A stretch of 64,000 nucleotides of DNA from Bacteroidota bacterium. GTDB taxonomy: Bacteria > Bacteroidota > Bacteroidia > Bacteroidales > F082. How positions within the stretch are numbered: the stretch's first letter is position 1; the number at the start of each line of letters is the position of its first letter. This document shows, piece by piece, positions 27,326-35,798 of this stretch. The translations under genes and the position numbers were made by a program. The stretch covers positions 160,180-224,179 of the forward strand of contig JAHJTC010000011.1 of assembly GCA_018830105.1 (NCBI GenBank), read 5' to 3'. Under the pieces are notes generated by a model. The model made no database searches. It was given only the letters and a program-made list of their open reading frames with translations, and was not told the DNA's origin.

Positions 27326-27610
27326 TTATTCATAGGGATCAGTGGTAGGAATCACATAAAACTCGCCGGTGCGCGGATCTTTATAAAACTTGGCGTAACC
27401 ATTGATGCTTTCCAGATTGGCGTCTACGCTGCCTTTTATAAAAACAGTGTTGATCACATCAACCTCTCCTTTAACTGCCACAACTTCATGGGTAGCAACT
27501 GACAGAGGCGTTAATCGGGGGATAATTCCGGTGTTTTGAAAAACAAGAATCCAAATCCCTATTGCAATCAGAATGAGCATGCTTCTTAAAAAGGAGTAAT
27601 GTTGTTCCAT
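27326..27610 (-). CDS. Small membrane protein of unknown function
   Basis: This 94-residue protein has an N-terminal membrane span (about residues 8-29, SMLILIAIGIWILVFQNTGII) and an extracytosolic tail ending FKDPRTGEFYVIPTTDPYE-like (here YKDPRTGEFYVIPTTDPYE). The VAVKGEVDVINTVFIKGSVDANLESING stretch is a beta-rich repeat-like segment. I do not recognise the family. It has its own predicted promoter and a palindrome in its leader, so it looks like a regulated real gene. Confidence 0.65.
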   Translation of the reverse strand: MEQHYSFLRSMLILIAIGIWILVFQNTGIIPRLTPLSVATHEVVAVKGEVDVINTVFIKGSVDANLESINGYAKFYKDPRTGEFYVIPTTDPYE

Positions 27611-27641
27611 AAGGCTTAACAGTTTAGTTTATAGGATAATA

Positions 27642-27664
27642 TTTGGTCGAAAAGATCGACCAAA
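27642..27664. promoter_or_regulatory. 9-bp palindrome before the small membrane gene
   Basis: TTTGGTCGA (27642-27650) and TCGACCAAA (27656-27664) are a perfect inverted repeat around AAAGA. It lies 15-40 nt downstream of the predicted transcription start, so it could be an operator or an mRNA hairpin. Confidence 0.55.
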
Positions 27665-27684
27665 AATAAGCAATTGTTCAATAA

Positions 27685-27714
27685 CAAAACTAACCATTTT
27701 TACCGGATGACAAA
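27685..27714 (-). promoter_or_regulatory. Promoter of the small membrane gene
   Basis: Minus-strand TTTG (27711-27714), an 18-nt spacer and TAGTTTTG (27685-27692) match the Bacteroidota consensus. Confidence 0.6.
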
Positions 27715-27861
27715 TCAATACGCGTGTATCCGCTTAAATTTGGTGATAAAGTTGGGTGAAAAAAAACGCAGGTCGCCTTATTGATTCGGTTTTTGATGAC
27801 AGGATGTATAAAACTTTCAGCAAAAACAGTTACAATATTTACCGAAGCGGTAAATAGTGTG

Positions 27862-28299
27862 TTAAAACCAGCCAGCTCCAGCAATACGAAATGGCCAGGG
27901 AATAGATACCAGAATTAGAATCAGGCTGACAAGGTAGTAGTAAAAAGCTTTTTTGGAAAAGCTGATTTCTTGAAGTCTGTTTTTTGTTTTACTATACCCA
28001 ATCGTTAAAATAATGATCGCTACCAGCATCAGGCTGATATGTTCAACAAGATAAAACCGCAGTATGCTATCACTCATGGCTGCTGCATCGAAATGAACTT
28101 TTGGACTTATAAAATAAAGCGCTAATCCAAGCAATAGCTGAACATGAGCGAGTATTAAAGTGAATAGTGCCAGCTTTTTGACCGGAACTGTTGCACCCGA
28201 AAATACTTTTCTGCCCAGTTGAATCAATGTCGCGATAAAAAGAGCCAATAACAGCCAGCGCAGGCCTGAGTGACTTTTGAGGAGTATAGTATATAACAT
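27862..28299 (-). CDS. Four-helix membrane protein, cytochrome B-like family
   Basis: The 145-residue protein has four hydrophobic spans (starts about 12, 42, 82 and 118). The histidines HSGLRW (residue 10), AHVQLLLG and EHISLML lie near helix ends and could be haem ligands, as in a Bacteroidota family often labelled cytochrome B. The Trp-Pro-Phe-Arg end (IPWPFRIAGAGWF) is also seen in that family. Haem binding is an inference; no redox partner is adjacent. It sits downstream of the wtpBC genes on the same strand. Confidence 0.6.
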   Translation of the reverse strand: MLYTILLKSHSGLRWLLLALFIATLIQLGRKVFSGATVPVKKLALFTLILAHVQLLLGLALYFISPKVHFDAAAMSDSILRFYLVEHISLMLVAIIILTIGYSKTKNRLQEISFSKKAFYYYLVSLILILVSIPWPFRIAGAGWF

Positions 28300-28357
28300 A
28301 ATTTTTCTTTTCTAAACAAAAAGTAGGGAAGAGTGTTCAAAGCGCAGCAAAAATAAG

Positions 28358-29413
28358 TTAATCATGGATAAAGCTTACTGCAGAGGCCTTAAAGCTCAAG
28401 TACACCTCTTTTCCTGTTTTAAGCTTCAGATTTTGCAGCGATGCATTTGTAATTTTAGCGATTAACGTCAGTCCTGCGTCAACCTCAATTTCACAGCCAT
28501 TGGCCAGGTTCTGTATATTGCTGATTAGGCCTTTGAATTGATTTTGAGCACTTGAAATGGGTTTTTCTAAACTGATAACAATTTGATTTTCATCTATAAG
28601 GATTGCTCCGGAATCAGCATTACTTGAGCTGTTGAGCATTACGAATTGATTTTCAACGCTTGCTTTTCGCAAGTTGCCGGAAATTATGCTATCCAGTCTT
28701 GCCCTGAAATAGTTTTTTAAGCCCGACAGCTCTGCAGCAAAAGCAGAAGTGGGTTTGCGCAAGACTTCCTCGGGTGTACCACTTTGCAACAAGCTTCCAC
28801 TTTGCATAATGCCGATAGTTTTTGCCATCCGGAGTGCTTCTTCAAAATCGTGGGTTACATGAAAGATTGTCAAACCCCGGTTGTTGAGTGATTTAAGCAT
28901 TCTTCGCATGTCGCTTCGGAGCAAAACGTCCAGACTTGAAAGTGGTTCATCGAGCAACAATATTTCAGGATTCATCGCGATGGCCCGGGCAAGCATTACC
29001 CTTTGCGCCTCACCTCCTGATAAAGCTGAGGGTTTTCGTTTTAAGAGATGACTAATTTGGAAGTCTTCTGCAAGGGCGTTGATTTTTTGTTTGCGTTTGG
29101 GGGTCTCCAAATCTTGAAACCGCATGGAGAATCCAATGTTTTCAGCAACGGTATAGTGCGGAAATAGTAAAGGTTTTTGAAATACCATTCCTATATTACG
29201 TTTATTGATAGAAACGTTTTGAATCGGTTTTCCGTGAAGTAATATTTCGCCTTTGTCAGCTTGCTGAAATCCGCATAAAAGCTCAAGTATTAAGGTCTTT
29301 CCTGATCCGCTGGGTCCCAGCATCACAAAATAATCGCCCGAAGCAATTTCCAGGCTTAGTGGTTTTAACTCAAAGCCGGCAAATTTTTTTGTGAGTTGCT
29401 TAATTGCGAGCAT
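28358..29413 (-). CDS. wtpC: Tungstate/molybdate ABC transporter ATP-binding protein
   Basis: I place the start at the ATG at 29413, which gives a 351-residue protein overlapping wtpB by 14 bp. Motifs: Walker A GPSGSGKT at 33-40, Q-loop Q79, signature LSGGE at 131-135, Walker B LLLDEP at 152-157 and a C-terminal TOBE/Mop-like domain (about 285-351). The ModC/WtpC type belongs with the adjacent permease. Substrate could be tungstate, molybdate or both; TOBE domains bind oxyanions. The transporter binding protein (wtpA) is encoded 5 kb away on the same strand. Confidence 0.82.
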   Translation of the reverse strand: MLAIKQLTKKFAGFELKPLSLEIASGDYFVMLGPSGSGKTLILELLCGFQQADKGEILLHGKPIQNVSINKRNIGMVFQKPLLFPHYTVAENIGFSMRFQDLETPKRKQKINALAEDFQISHLLKRKPSALSGGEAQRVMLARAIAMNPEILLLDEPLSSLDVLLRSDMRRMLKSLNNRGLTIFHVTHDFEEALRMAKTIGIMQSGSLLQSGTPEEVLRKPTSAFAAELSGLKNYFRARLDSIISGNLRKASVENQFVMLNSSSNADSGAILIDENQIVISLEKPISSAQNQFKGLISNIQNLANGCEIEVDAGLTLIAKITNASLQNLKLKTGKEVYLSFKASAVSFIHD

Positions 29414-30191
29414 CGGTTTGTGTTTTTGTGAGAAGACGCAGCGTAACAAATACGATCAGACTTATTAACACAAACAATGCGGCAACAGCCTGCGCACTGC
29501 TTAAGCCAAAAGCATTAAAGCGATCGAAAATCATGACGGGCGTCACCATGGGATGGTAGGCAATAATAATAATAGCGCCAAATTCGCTCATGGCGCGGCC
29601 AAACATCAACACATAACCACTCAGGATGCCACGCCCGGCGAGCGGAAGGCTGATATAAAGGAAAGTTTTCCAGCGATTTGAACCAAGATTCATAGCGGCT
29701 TTTTCGAAATGCAATGGCACCGACGCAAAGGCATCACGCGAGGCATTAAACAAATAGGGTAAACTTACAAATGCCATCGCGATGGCAATTCCGGCGGGTC
29801 TGTCAACAAAATTGATCCCCATTGAGGAAGTCCATTGTCCCAACAGGCTTTCGCGGTTGATGATGCCCAATAAGGCGATTCCGGCAGCTGAATGAGGAAT
29901 CATCACTGGCAGATCAATCATCGCATTTATCAGCGCCTTAAAGCGAAAATGACTCCTGGCCATCAGCCAGGCAAAGGGCACAACAAATAATCCTGTAACC
30001 AATGTTGTTAGCATCGCCATAAGCAGCGTGAATGCTATACTGTGACTTATTTTTTCGTCGGAAATAGCTCCTAACAGACCGTCAATGCCGGGAGCCAACA
30101 GCAACCGCAGCAAGGGTGCCAAAATAAAAAGCAGAACAATTCCGCTTAAAAAGCTGAAGATGAGATGTATGGAGCTGTGTTGCCTGAGCAT
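29400..30191 (-). CDS. wtpB: Tungstate/molybdate ABC transporter permease
   Basis: The 263-residue protein, from the ATG at 30191, has about six membrane helices and the binding-protein-dependent permease EAA loop (EKAAMNLGSNRWKTFLYISLPLAGRGILSG, middle-late region). The upstream ATG at 30245 is in-frame but its codons would include a strong hairpin, so I prefer the start directly after the hairpin. It resembles ModB/WtpB. It couples with the overlapping ATPase gene and the lipoprotein WtpA. Confidence 0.8.
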   Translation of the reverse strand: MLRQHSSIHLIFSFLSGIVLLFILAPLLRLLLAPGIDGLLGAISDEKISHSIAFTLLMAMLTTLVTGLFVVPFAWLMARSHFRFKALINAMIDLPVMIPHSAAGIALLGIINRESLLGQWTSSMGINFVDRPAGIAIAMAFVSLPYLFNASRDAFASVPLHFEKAAMNLGSNRWKTFLYISLPLAGRGILSGYVLMFGRAMSEFGAIIIIAYHPMVTPVMIFDRFNAFGLSSAQAVAALFVLISLIVFVTLRLLTKTQTDARN

Positions 30192-30192
30192 G

Positions 30193-30238
30193 AAAAAGGC
30201 TGTATTTAATTGCAATATTACAAAAAATACAGCCTTTT
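30193..30238 (-). terminator. Terminator-like hairpin abutting the wtpB start codon
   Basis: AAAAGGCTGTATTT and AAATACAGCCTTTT make a perfect 14-bp stem. On the minus strand the T-run ends two bases before the ATG of wtpB. It may end the upstream peptidase mRNA (stop codon at 30255) or act as an attenuator for wtpBC. Confidence 0.75.
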
Positions 30239-30254
30239 CCGGCAATAAGCAGCC

Positions 30255-31448
30255 TTACAGCTTCAAATTGCTGTGGGTTTCTTTGGGTAACGCATTTTTA
30301 TGTACCAGAATATTAATGGTTTTATAAGCAACAAATGCTTCTGAAGCATAAAAATAGCCTTCATAAATATGATCTTCGTGACCCCAGGAATTTTTTACTT
30401 TATAGTATTTATTTCCCAGCTGGTCTTTGGCCATTCCAACAATCAACATCAAATGATCATCGGTGGTTTCATAGTTATCATAGGCTGTTTGACGGATTTT
30501 TGGAGTGATTGTTTGTTCCTGCACAATCTCCTCAAAGCTGTAGAGTTTTTTGTTGCGCTCAGAAGTACTCATAGATTTGAGGCTGTCTCTGATTTGTTCC
30601 GGTAGCTTTTCGAGCTTCTCTTCGGGTACAATGGCGATGCCTTTTTTCCAGTTAAAACCTTTGTCACTCACATCGGTATCCCAACCAACAGTATAGCCGT
30701 TTTTTAAGGCGTTATCAATAACGGCCATCATTTCGTCAAGTGGCAAATTGTAGGTTTCACTCCACATCCAATTGTCCGGAATTTCCATCATGAAAGGCTG
30801 ATAATAAGGTTTATGCGTGAAGGAAGTGAGCTCAATATAATTTTCTGAATTGAAATTGGTTTTGGCAGCAAAAGCTTTAGGATTGGTTGTTTCGCCTTGC
30901 AGATCAAACTGATGTGGGGTTTCGCCTAAGTAGGTATCAAGCAAAGCGTTAAACCCATTGTGCCAAACAGGGGTAAGTTTCTTGTTTTTGTTTTTGATCA
31001 CCGCTTCGGCATAGGCTTTCAAAACAGCGTCCATTTCGCCATGAATATGATTTTCTTCGCCAATGACCATTCCGGTATAGGCTGATTCGGGAACGAAACC
31101 AAAATTGTCTGTTACATAAAACAAATCGCTGAATCCGCCGCCGGGTCCCAGATTCAGGTTTCCCTGAAGGCGCACAAACTTTTTGGCTTTGGCCGAATAT
31201 ACATGTCTTACCAAATACATTTCTGATAGGTCGTAGGACTGATTTGTCATGCGCAGAATTTCCGCCTCCAAAAAGGCGATGCCTGCAAAGCTCCAGCAGG
31301 TGCCAGAGCGGAATTGACTGGTAATAGCGGTATGAGGAACTTCAGTGATGACCTCAAACTGATAAACTTTTTCTTCTGCTTCTTTTTCCTGTGCGCTGGC
31401 AAGGCTTAAAAAGCTAAAGGCTAAAAAGAGCGACAAAATGTGTTTCAT
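30255..31448 (-). CDS. Exported C1-family aminopeptidase (bleomycin hydrolase/PepC-like)
   Basis: The 397-residue protein begins with a signal peptide (MKHILSLFLAFSFLSLASAQ). Papain-fold catalytic residues are visible: Cys51 (RSGTCWSFA), His332 (TDDHLMLIVG) and Asn353 (VKNSWG), with Gln45 for the oxyanion hole. It matches the C1B/PepC-bleomycin hydrolase group, which trims peptides. Export is unusual for the classic cytosolic PepC but common in Bacteroidota homologues. A -7 box (TATCTTTG, minus strand 31545-31552) lies 97 bp upstream. Confidence 0.85.
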   Translation of the reverse strand: MKHILSLFLAFSFLSLASAQEKEAEEKVYQFEVITEVPHTAITSQFRSGTCWSFAGIAFLEAEILRMTNQSYDLSEMYLVRHVYSAKAKKFVRLQGNLNLGPGGGFSDLFYVTDNFGFVPESAYTGMVIGEENHIHGEMDAVLKAYAEAVIKNKNKKLTPVWHNGFNALLDTYLGETPHQFDLQGETTNPKAFAAKTNFNSENYIELTSFTHKPYYQPFMMEIPDNWMWSETYNLPLDEMMAVIDNALKNGYTVGWDTDVSDKGFNWKKGIAIVPEEKLEKLPEQIRDSLKSMSTSERNKKLYSFEEIVQEQTITPKIRQTAYDNYETTDDHLMLIVGMAKDQLGNKYYKVKNSWGHEDHIYEGYFYASEAFVAYKTINILVHKNALPKETHSNLKL

Positions 31449-31544
31449 TAACTTTGGTTTTTGTGGTTTAACATTAAAAAATTCAGGGATAGGCTCCCGA
31501 AAATAGTCTTTTTAGGGTGCAAATTTTCCTGCGAAAACGAATCT

Positions 31545-31552
31545 CAAAGATA
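31545..31552 (-). promoter_or_regulatory. -7 promoter box before the C1 peptidase
   Basis: Minus-strand TATCTTTG matches TAnnTTTG; a TTG lies 15 nt further upstream, a short spacer. Confidence 0.45.
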
Positions 31553-31635
31553 GAAAATTTGACAGATCAATGTAAATATTTCAGTAAAAGGTTGACCCTG
31601 AACGGTAAATGGACTTTTTATATTAAATCAATGGG

Positions 31636-32526
31636 CTAAAGAAAAAACAAGGCCACCCCGCCAACGCTGATTACGGCGCCGATATAATCCAGCAAACTAA
31701 CTTTTTGTTTCATGAAAATTGCAGCAGGAGGTATGATTAAAATTGGAACAATGGCCATTAAAGTAGCGGCAACACCGGTGGTAGTATATTGAATGGCCAG
31801 CAGCGAAAAGGAGACGCCAAGAAAAGGGCCGAAGAAAGAGCCGGATGTAATGCCCCACATCGCTTTGGTATTGCGAAACGCAGTAATTACCAAATGCATC
31901 TTGCCATTGAGGAGAATGATCAGTGCAAAGCCAATGAATCCTGCTATAATTCTAATTTGTGTGGCAGCGAATGGGTCATAGTCCTGCATCCCATATTTAC
32001 TTAAAACCAGTCCGCCAGCTTGACCCAATACACCTAAAAATGCATAAAAAAGGCCTTTTACAGGATATTTAAGCTTGATTTTTTGGCCTTTAACCTTGCT
32101 AAAAATCGTTATAAAAATACCGCCAACAGTTAGCGTCATTCCTGCCAGGTGCAAGATTCCCATGCGCTCATCAAGCAGTAGCCATCCCAATAATGCGGTT
32201 ACCGGCGGCACAAAAGTCATAATTAACATGGCAATACGCGAGCTAATCATGTGGTAGCTATGAAACAAAAAGTAATCGCCAAAAACAAAACCAATAAGCC
32301 CTGATAAGGCCAGCCATTTCCATTGGTGAAGTCCTGCATCGGTAGGCAAGGCAAAGCCCCTGAAAAGATAGCCATAGATGCTTAAAAAGCCCAAAGCAAA
32401 AGCAAGGCGGATGATGTTTACTGCCAGTGAACCAACACGTTTGCTGGCAATTTCGAATGATAGTGCGGTGATAGTCCAGAATACCGCAACCAGTAAGGCG
32501 GCAAATTCACCAGTGTAGGCTTGCAT
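31636..32526 (-). CDS. DMT superfamily transporter (EamA domains)
   Basis: The 296-residue protein has ten hydrophobic helices in two EamA repeats (first from about residue 5, FAALLVAVFWTITALSFEIA; second from about 150, GLFYAFLGVLGQAGGLVLS). The end of the first repeat carries ALLGWLLLDERMG, the typical position before helix five. It is a different branch from the EamA gene at 18.2 kb. The substrate is unknown. It sits after the ALDH terminator, with its own -7 box TACTTTTG (minus strand 32547-32554). Confidence 0.87.
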   Translation of the reverse strand: MQAYTGEFAALLVAVFWTITALSFEIASKRVGSLAVNIIRLAFALGFLSIYGYLFRGFALPTDAGLHQWKWLALSGLIGFVFGDYFLFHSYHMISSRIAMLIMTFVPPVTALLGWLLLDERMGILHLAGMTLTVGGIFITIFSKVKGQKIKLKYPVKGLFYAFLGVLGQAGGLVLSKYGMQDYDPFAATQIRIIAGFIGFALIILLNGKMHLVITAFRNTKAMWGITSGSFFGPFLGVSFSLLAIQYTTTGVAATLMAIVPILIIPPAAIFMKQKVSLLDYIGAVISVGGVALFFL

Positions 32527-32546
32527 ATTTTATGGATTGAGAAGCG

Positions 32547-32554
32547 CAAAAGTA
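32547..32554 (-). promoter_or_regulatory. -7 promoter box before the EamA gene
   Basis: Minus-strand TACTTTTG fits TAnnTTTG, about 21 bp before the start codon. Confidence 0.45.
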
Positions 32555-32577
32555 GCTGAATTTTAGGTGAGTTTTAC

Positions 32578-32610
32578 TAAAAATAGCTGCCTGAGTACAA
32601 GCAGCTATTT
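32578..32610 (-). terminator. Terminator after the aldehyde dehydrogenase gene
   Basis: AAATAGCTGC and GCAGCTATTT form a 10-bp stem with a 10-nt loop; on the minus strand a TTTTT run follows. It ends the modE-wtpA-ALDH unit. Confidence 0.75.
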
Positions 32611-32643
32611 ATTGATGTTATCCTATAAATATCAGGCTAATGG

Positions 32644-34200
32644 CTACAATACAAACTTAATTCCCTGAGCAAAAGGGAGTTCATCGCTGTAGTTTATGGT
32701 ATTTGTTTGCCGGCGCATATACACTTTCCATGCATCACTTCCTGATTCACGACCGCCTCCGGTATCTTTTTCGCCCCCAAAAGCTCCGCCAATCTCAGCG
32801 CCCGAAGTGCCAATATTTACATTGGCAATACCACAGTCTGATCCTTCATGCGAAAGGAATCGCTCTGTTTCGCGCATATCCGTGCTGAAAATAGCTGACG
32901 ACAAGCCTTGTGGAACGCCATTATGCAACGCGATTGCTTCTTCCAGGGTTTTGTATTTCATCAGGTAGAGAATGGGAGCAAATGTTTCTTCCTGTACAAT
33001 GGCGAAGTGATTTTCAGCTTCTGCCAAAACTGGCATTACATAAGTGCCTGCTTCATAGCCTTCTCCTTCTAAAATCTGACCGCCGTAAATTATCTTGCCG
33101 CCTTCTTTGTCAATTTGTTGCAGGGCATATTTAAAGCCTTCAACGGCAGTTTTGTCAATTAGCGGCCCCACGAGCACTTCGGGATCCAAGGGACAACCAA
33201 TTTTAATTTGTTTATAAGCATTAACCAGCTTATCCTTGAAGGTGTCGTAAATGGATTCGTGGATGATAAGCCTTCTTGTTGAAGTACAACGTTGCCCTGC
33301 TGTTCCTACAGCGCCAAATAAAGTAGCCCGGAGCGCCATGTCCAGATCTGCCTTTTCTGATATAACGATGGCGTTGTTGCCGCCCAGTTCAAGCAAGGTG
33401 CGTCCCAAACGCTCACCTACAATTCGTCCAACGCGACGGCCTACTGCAGTGCTTCCTGTGCAGGAAATCAAAGGAATTCTTTTGTCTGCCAGAAAGTCGT
33501 CACCAATGTGTTTGGAACTGCCAATAATCAGGTTGGTAACGCCTTCGGGCACCTCGTTGCGTTTGAGTACGTCGGCAATAATATTATGGATAGCAACAGC
33601 GCATAAAGGCACTTTTGAAGAAGGTTTCCAAAGGATTACATTGCCGGCAACCAATGCCAGCATTGCATTCCATGCCCACACAGCAACCGGAAAGTTAAAG
33701 GCTGTGATTACACCAACAACGCCTAGCGGATGGTATTGATCATACATACGATGCCTGGATCGTTCGCTATGCATGGTATAGCCATATAACTGTCGTGAGA
33801 TACCAAGCGAGAAGTCGGCTATATCTATCATTTCCTGAACTTCACCTAGGCCTTCCTGATAAATTTTTCCCATTTCATAGCTTACCAGTCGCCCCAGATC
33901 TTCTTTATGCCTGCGAAATTCAAGACCCATCTGGCGCACAATCTCTCCTCGTTTGGGAGCCGGCACCATACGCCAGTACTTAAAAGCTTCCTGCGCTTTG
34001 TCCATAATGGTTTCGTAATCGTCCCAGCTTCCTTGTTTTACGCTGGCTATCAATCTGTTATCGCATGGAGAATAACTTTCTAATAAAGTTCCCTTAGTTT
34101 CAATCCATGCTGCGCCTGTGCTGGCGCCATAGTTTATATCTCTGATACCAAGACGCTCTAATGCCGGCTTAATATCACAAGTGGGACAGAGTTGTTTCAT
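32644..34200 (-). CDS. Aldehyde dehydrogenase, ALDH7-type (aminoadipate-semialdehyde dehydrogenase-like)
   Basis: The 518-residue protein is a complete NAD-dependent aldehyde dehydrogenase: ITAFNFPVAVWAWNAML at 165-181, WKPSSKVPL at 191-199, the G-x-x-x-x-G region TGSTAVG at 248-254, catalytic Glu271 (LELGGNN) and catalytic Cys305 (GQRCTSTRR). The FNFPVAVWAWN and GGESGSDAWK-like (GGGRESGSDAWKVYMRR) segments match antiquitin/ALDH7, which oxidises aminoadipate semialdehyde in lysine breakdown. Relatives act on other semialdehydes too. It starts 21 bp after wtpA and is probably in its operon, an odd pairing discussed in the findings. Confidence 0.88.
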   Translation of the reverse strand: MKQLCPTCDIKPALERLGIRDINYGASTGAAWIETKGTLLESYSPCDNRLIASVKQGSWDDYETIMDKAQEAFKYWRMVPAPKRGEIVRQMGLEFRRHKEDLGRLVSYEMGKIYQEGLGEVQEMIDIADFSLGISRQLYGYTMHSERSRHRMYDQYHPLGVVGVITAFNFPVAVWAWNAMLALVAGNVILWKPSSKVPLCAVAIHNIIADVLKRNEVPEGVTNLIIGSSKHIGDDFLADKRIPLISCTGSTAVGRRVGRIVGERLGRTLLELGGNNAIVISEKADLDMALRATLFGAVGTAGQRCTSTRRLIIHESIYDTFKDKLVNAYKQIKIGCPLDPEVLVGPLIDKTAVEGFKYALQQIDKEGGKIIYGGQILEGEGYEAGTYVMPVLAEAENHFAIVQEETFAPILYLMKYKTLEEAIALHNGVPQGLSSAIFSTDMRETERFLSHEGSDCGIANVNIGTSGAEIGGAFGGEKDTGGGRESGSDAWKVYMRRQTNTINYSDELPFAQGIKFVL

Positions 34201-34221
34201 TGTATTATTTTGAGATTAGTA

Positions 34222-35175
34222 TTAATTTAAAAGTATAGTTTTATTGCGTATTGCTTCAGGCACTGCCTGTTGTGTATTTATTTTTGCTGGATAAATTGGT
34301 TTTTGCCCTGATTGCATTAGGATTTCTCCACCCAGAGCCGGATCAAGAATAAACGCCACAAAATCCCAGGCAGCAGCAGTATTACTGCTGTTTTGCAAAA
34401 CGGTTAGCCCATATATTATGGCCTCGCCATTGATTTGAATGCTTTCGCCCGGGCTGGCACCTCTAACACGAATACTGGCATTTTTATACCAATCGTTAAG
34501 GTCTACATTGCTTAGGTTAATCGAATCGGGGAAAGACAAATAGCTTAATCCATGCTGTTTTGCCACGCTTTCGTAAATAAAGAAGTAGTCAATGGTGTGT
34601 GTCTCGAGCAAAGCGATGAGGTCTGTTTCTTTAGGGCGTTCGTGATAACGACTTCCGCGCAATAACTGCTCATCCAACTGCTTTATGCCGTTCATTTTCC
34701 CGGCAAGTTGTAGGCTGAGTCTGGTGCGGTAACCACAAGGATCCGAATTGGGATCGGAGGCGCCAATCCTTATTGTTTCATCCGAGAGAATATCTATCCA
34801 GTTATCAGTTGAAATTTCATTGCTTTTTTTGGATGACTCATTATAAGCCAACACCATGCTGTTTGATGCAAAGGCAATATTGATGGTTGTGTAATCAGGA
34901 ATCAGCATTTCGTCGATCAGGCGAAAATCAGCGGAGGCGATCAGGTCTGCTTCCCGCTTCAGATCAGTTACTTTTCTGATTGTATTTAATGATCCAGCCG
35001 GTTCCATGCGGAATTGCTGGGTGGGGTTGATTTCCTGATAAGCTGCCGCAAGCTTTTGGAGCGGCTGGCTCAGACTGCCTGCATGAAAAATGACTAATGG
35101 AGCCTCAGAAGTTTTGCTGTTGCACGAATACATCATGCTCAAAACAACAAAAAAAGCGATCTTAATCAGTTTCAT
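34222..35175 (-). CDS. wtpA: Tungstate/molybdate-binding lipoprotein
   Basis: The 317-residue protein has a lipoprotein signal (FFVVLSMMYSC, Cys18) followed by the WtpA-type domain: VIFHAGSLSQPL at 28-39, EPAGSLNTIRKVTDL, DLIASADFRLIDEML and FASNSMVLAYN. These fit the archaeal-type WtpA/ModA binding protein rather than classical ModA. It would deliver oxyanion to WtpBC at the inner membrane. The permease and ATPase are split off at 28.4-30.2 kb. It lies 45 bp downstream of the modE-like gene. Confidence 0.85.
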   Translation of the reverse strand: MKLIKIAFFVVLSMMYSCNSKTSEAPLVIFHAGSLSQPLQKLAAAYQEINPTQQFRMEPAGSLNTIRKVTDLKREADLIASADFRLIDEMLIPDYTTINIAFASNSMVLAYNESSKKSNEISTDNWIDILSDETIRIGASDPNSDPCGYRTRLSLQLAGKMNGIKQLDEQLLRGSRYHERPKETDLIALLETHTIDYFFIYESVAKQHGLSYLSFPDSINLSNVDLNDWYKNASIRVRGASPGESIQINGEAIIYGLTVLQNSSNTAAAWDFVAFILDPALGGEILMQSGQKPIYPAKINTQQAVPEAIRNKTILLN

Positions 35176-35220
35176 ATTAAGTCAGTTTTGTAGTGTACCA
35201 TATTCAATTAAGGTGTTGAT

Positions 35221-35610
35221 TTATTCTTCGGGCTTTTTGGCCATGGCTATCTCAAAATCATTGAAAGCTTTTTCAACGCTATCATCAAATTTTTGTTGAA
35301 GTGCTTCGTAAGCCTCCAAAAGTTTGATGCAGGCGGGAGTGAGCTGCGAATGTCCACCTTCTTTGCCGCCTCTTTGCTTCTCAATGAGCTGGTAACTAAG
35401 CATTTTTTCGGCTGATTCAATGTCACCCCAGGCTTTTCTGTAACTGATTTCACAAGCCTGTGCCGCAAGTTTTATCGAACCCAGCTTTTTTATCAGTCCT
35501 AATAATTCAAAGGTCGTATCACTGATTTTTCCATTGCCTGTTAAACCCGACAACCAAATCTTATAATTCAAAAATAACTCGTGTTTCGTCTGTTTAGGTG
35601 GTTTGTCCAT
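35221..35610 (-). CDS. ModE-like winged-helix regulator
   Basis: The 129-residue protein has a LysR/ModE N-terminal winged-helix: ISDTTFELLGLIKKLGSIKLAAQACEISYRKAWGDIESAEKML (about 29-71), with GGKEGGHSQLTP in the wing. It lacks the C-terminal Mop (molybdate-binding) domains of E. coli ModE, as in many small ModE proteins. It probably controls the metal-oxyanion genes (wtpA, ALDH) downstream. It is divergent from rex; the shared 348-bp region holds two perfect inverted repeats. Confidence 0.83.
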   Translation of the reverse strand: MDKPPKQTKHELFLNYKIWLSGLTGNGKISDTTFELLGLIKKLGSIKLAAQACEISYRKAWGDIESAEKMLSYQLIEKQRGGKEGGHSQLTPACIKLLEAYEALQQKFDDSVEKAFNDFEIAMAKKPEE

Positions 35611-35631
35611 ATTTTCCTAATTATTTGGAGG

Positions 35632-35639
35632 CAAAATTA
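35632..35639 (-). promoter_or_regulatory. -7 promoter box of the modE-like gene
   Basis: Minus-strand TAATTTTG matches TAnnTTTG, 22 bp before the start codon. The -33 element is not clear. Confidence 0.5.
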
Positions 35640-35798
35640 CAAAATATTTTACGAGCTGTAGCCCGTTGCATATCGATAGGCAGAAGAAATTTCTTAGTGA
35701 AGAAATTAATCCTTATAAACAACTGTTTAAACACCTTCTAAATAAGGAATAAATGCTTTAATAGTGTTGTGCTTAACGACCTAGGGAAAATTATATAA

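Noticed and set aside
27690..27884. A 64-codon minus-strand reading frame between the cytochrome B-like and small membrane genes.
   Set aside because: It overlaps the end of the cytochrome B-like gene and the promoter of the next gene, and its sequence resembles no family. Probably chance.
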